This document shows positions 62,548 to 64,000 of a DNA stretch of 64,000 nt, piece by piece (the first letter of the stretch is position 1; every line of letters begins with the position of its first letter). The stretch is from an uncultured Clostridia bacterium (GTDB lineage: Bacteria > Bacillota > Clostridia > UBA1381): the NCBI GenBank assembly GCA_934454145.1, contig CAKSFT010000005.1, positions 1 to 64,000 of the forward strand, in the 5' to 3' direction. A program made the position numbers and the translations under genes. The notes under the pieces are model-generated. The model saw only the letters and a list, made by a program, of their open reading frames with translations. It had not been told where the DNA came from and did no database searches.

Positions 62548-62826
62548 TTATTTCAATGCAGGCAAAATCTTTTCCACATCGCCGTGAGGTCTTGGAATTA
62601 CATGTACAGATACGAGTTCGCCAAGTCTTGAACCGGCAGCCGCACCTGCATCTGTTGCAGCCTGAACCGCACCTACGTCGCCTCTTACCATAACAGTTAC
62701 CAAACCTGAACCGATTCTTTCTGTTCCGATAAGTGTTACGTTTGCAGCCTTAACCATAGCATCTGCCGCCTCGATAGCAGCCACCAAACCTCTTGTTTCA
62801 ACCATTCCTAATGCTTCTACAGCCAT
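62548..62826 (-). CDS. Hexameric microcompartment shell protein (BMC-H, PduA/PduJ-like)
   Basis: A 92-residue single BMC domain: [68 protein letters not shown]. This is the canonical major facet protein; the pore-side KIGSG-like segment here is RIGSG. CAGGAGG precedes the ATG. Very similar to the BMC-H at 63386-63655, a likely local duplication. Confidence 0.95.
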   Translation of the reverse strand: MAVEALGMVETRGLVAAIEAADAMVKAANVTLIGTERIGSGLVTVMVRGDVGAVQAATDAGAAAGSRLGELVSVHVIPRPHGDVEKILPALK

Positions 62827-62878
62827 TTTTAATATCCTCCTGTTTCTTTATTTGCGCTCTTTTTGAGCGCTGTTTGAC

Positions 62879-63355
62879 TTATTGTGATTTTTTTCTCCCT
62901 CTCTTTTTCGGAGCGGGTATATCTGAACCTGCCGCAACAGGCTTAGAACTTTCTTTTGCAACCGTCTTTTTCGCGGTTGTCTTTTTCTTTTCGGCAACAG
63001 GTTTTTCTTCTTTTGCCTCTGTTGCCACAGGCCCGACATGAGTCGCCGCCGACTCTGAATTTACCGCCGCATCCTGTTTTTCGTCAAGATGCAGAAACTT
63101 CAGAATTTCAGGGTGCGGTCTTGCGATAACCTCTGCCGCCTTGAGGCATCCTATATTTTGCGCCACTTCGCGTCCGGCGTCAATCGCCGCCCTGACCGCC
63201 GAAAGTCTGCCGCGTACAACCAGTGTCACCAATCTGCCCCCAAGCTTTCTTTCAACTGCCGCAAACTCAACGTCCGCCGCTTTTGTCATGGTATCCAAAA
63301 CTAAAATTGCATGCCCCAAAGCCTGTATCTCGATAAGACCTAATGAAAAGTCCAT
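62879..63355 (-). CDS. BMC-H shell protein with Lys-rich C-terminal tail
   Basis: About 158 residues. A BMC domain (about 3-92; LGLIEIQALGHAILVLDTMTKAADVEF; GGRLVTLVVRGRLSAVRAAIDAG; VIARPHPEILKFL) is followed by a 65-residue low-complexity tail rich in Lys, Ala and Glu, ending PAPKKRGRKKSQ. Extended BMC-H proteins exist (PduK with an Fe-S tail, EutK with a helix-turn-helix), but this tail has no Cys and no HTH. KKRGRKK resembles an AT-hook-type nucleic-acid-binding motif. ATG 63355 is preferred over the TTG at 63367, which abuts the AAAGG site. Confidence 0.88.
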   Translation of the reverse strand: MDFSLGLIEIQALGHAILVLDTMTKAADVEFAAVERKLGGRLVTLVVRGRLSAVRAAIDAGREVAQNIGCLKAAEVIARPHPEILKFLHLDEKQDAAVNSESAATHVGPVATEAKEEKPVAEKKKTTAKKTVAKESSKPVAAGSDIPAPKKRGRKKSQ

Positions 63356-63385
63356 TTGCGATACCAACCTTTCTTATTTTTTTAT

Positions 63386-63655
63386 TCAGATGGAAGGCAA
63401 TATCTTTTCAACATCCTGATGCGGACGCGGTATAACATGCTGTGCAACAAGTTCCCCGAGTTTTGATGCGGCACTTGCGCCTGCCTCAACAGCCGCCTTG
63501 ACAGCGCCGACGTCACCTCTTACGATAACGCTTACCAAGCCGGAACCGATTTTTTCAGTTCCTACCAATGTGACATTTGCAGCCTTTGTCATTGCATCTG
63601 CCGCCTCGATTGAAGCCGTAAGGCCTCTTGTTTCAATCATTCCCAAAGCTTCCAT
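63386..63655 (-). CDS. Hexameric microcompartment shell protein (BMC-H, PduA/PduJ-like)
   Basis: An 89-residue BMC domain: [72 protein letters not shown]. The pore motif KIGSG is canonical. The start is ATG 63655 after AAAGGAG; the longer frame includes the ribosome site. Nearly a duplicate of the protein at 62548-62826. Confidence 0.95.
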   Translation of the reverse strand: MEALGMIETRGLTASIEAADAMTKAANVTLVGTEKIGSGLVSVIVRGDVGAVKAAVEAGASAASKLGELVAQHVIPRPHQDVEKILPSI

Positions 63656-63677
63656 GATATTTTCTCCTTTCAAAAAC

Positions 63678-64000
63678 TTACGCATTGTTTTTTATATGCC
63701 CTATTCTGTCTCTTCCCACGCTTGTCCTCAGCGCCATCTTTTCAGAATCCGCTGTCGGACGCGCAATTATGTGCTTTTGTATAAGTCCGGTACATTCTTC
63801 GGCCGCTCTCGCCGCCGCCTCGACCCCTGCCTCAACCGCCGAAACGCTTCCCTGCATTTTTATGCACATGATAAGCGGTACTTCAACAGTGTCGGCATTT
63901 GCCGGTTTGTTTGAATCTATGGCTATGATTTTGACATCAGCCGCCTTTGCCGCCGCATCGGCCGCCTTGATAGCGCATACATAACCGAACATCTCAACTA
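63678..64000 (-). CDS. BMC-domain shell protein, possibly cut by the window edge
   Basis: At least 104 residues from ATG 63992: [25 protein letters not shown], a longer loop ([13 protein letters not shown]), then [25 protein letters not shown] and [13 protein letters not shown], with a 16-residue basic tail ([14 protein letters not shown]). It is a divergent BMC-H, unlike the two PduA-type proteins, with the central strand region extended. The frame stays open to the edge (two more codons), so the true start may lie outside. Its stop is 22 bp before the next BMC-H start. Confidence 0.8.
   Translation of the reverse strand, partial: VEMFGYVCAIKAADAAAKAADVKIIAIDSNKPANADTVEVPLIMCIKMQGSVSAVEAGVEAAARAAEECTGLIQKHIIARPTADSEKMALRTSVGRDRIGHIKNNA

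Overview
The window looks like chromosome of an anaerobic, endospore-forming member of the Clostridia. Evidence: a spoIIGA-sigE-sigG-ylmC sporulation block, pyruvate:ferredoxin oxidoreductase, strong Shine-Dalgarno sites with many TTG/GTG starts, S-layer-homology (SLH) surface anchors, and a glycolytic-type bacterial microcompartment (BMC) locus. SLH-anchored proteins plus many secreted beta-helix proteins recall gut plant-polysaccharide specialists such as Monoglobus-like Clostridia, but the genus is a guess.

Layout. 1-400: two copies of a 101-bp tandem repeat carrying a palindrome, then terminators. 400-1119: a chimeric pseudogene (start of an NSS sodium symporter joined to pieces of a P1B metal ATPase). 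1267-5530: a PocR/AraC regulator divergent from an L-fucose isomerase-like enzyme, then BioY with a BirA operator on its promoter, then an SGNH esterase. 5585-9103: nifJ. 9455-12304: spoIIGA-sigE-sigG-ylmC.

12353-53176 is dominated by two minus-strand clusters of very large exported proteins. Cluster A (30777 down to 12353) and cluster B (51902 down to 31849) have parallel content: GH141-like right-handed beta-helix proteins, a protein with LamG-like, Ig-like and three SLH modules, a roughly 900-residue SLH companion directly downstream of it, a secreted esterase (SGNH in A, sialate-O-acetylesterase type in B), copper-amine-oxidase-N-like modules, and one cytosolic enzyme-like protein. Each cluster has its own divergent AraC activator at its 5' end (30983 and 52361). 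I read them as two paralogous surface systems for a decorated glycan, with beta-helix hydrolases cutting, esterases deacylating and SLH proteins holding the apparatus on the wall. Substrates are unknown and no transporter is present. The clusters lie between ylmC and nrdR, genes I recall as close neighbours in other Clostridia, so this block is probably an accessory insertion.

53341-57675 is housekeeping and sulfur metabolism: nrdR, mnmE, a LysR regulator and metY. 57704-64000 (minus strand) is the 3' part of a BMC operon that continues beyond the right edge: four BMC-H shell proteins (one with a Lys-rich tail ending in an AT-hook-like motif), PduL phosphotransacylase, an EutN/CcmL vertex protein, the PduS flavin/Fe-S protein and the PduT Fe-S trimer. 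A DeoR repressor and a FruK-like PfkB kinase follow. The gene order recalls clostridial fucose/rhamnose compartments, which fits the isomerase at 2214 and the possible fucosidase-type beta-helices, but the signature aldolase and glycyl-radical diol dehydratase are not in the window.
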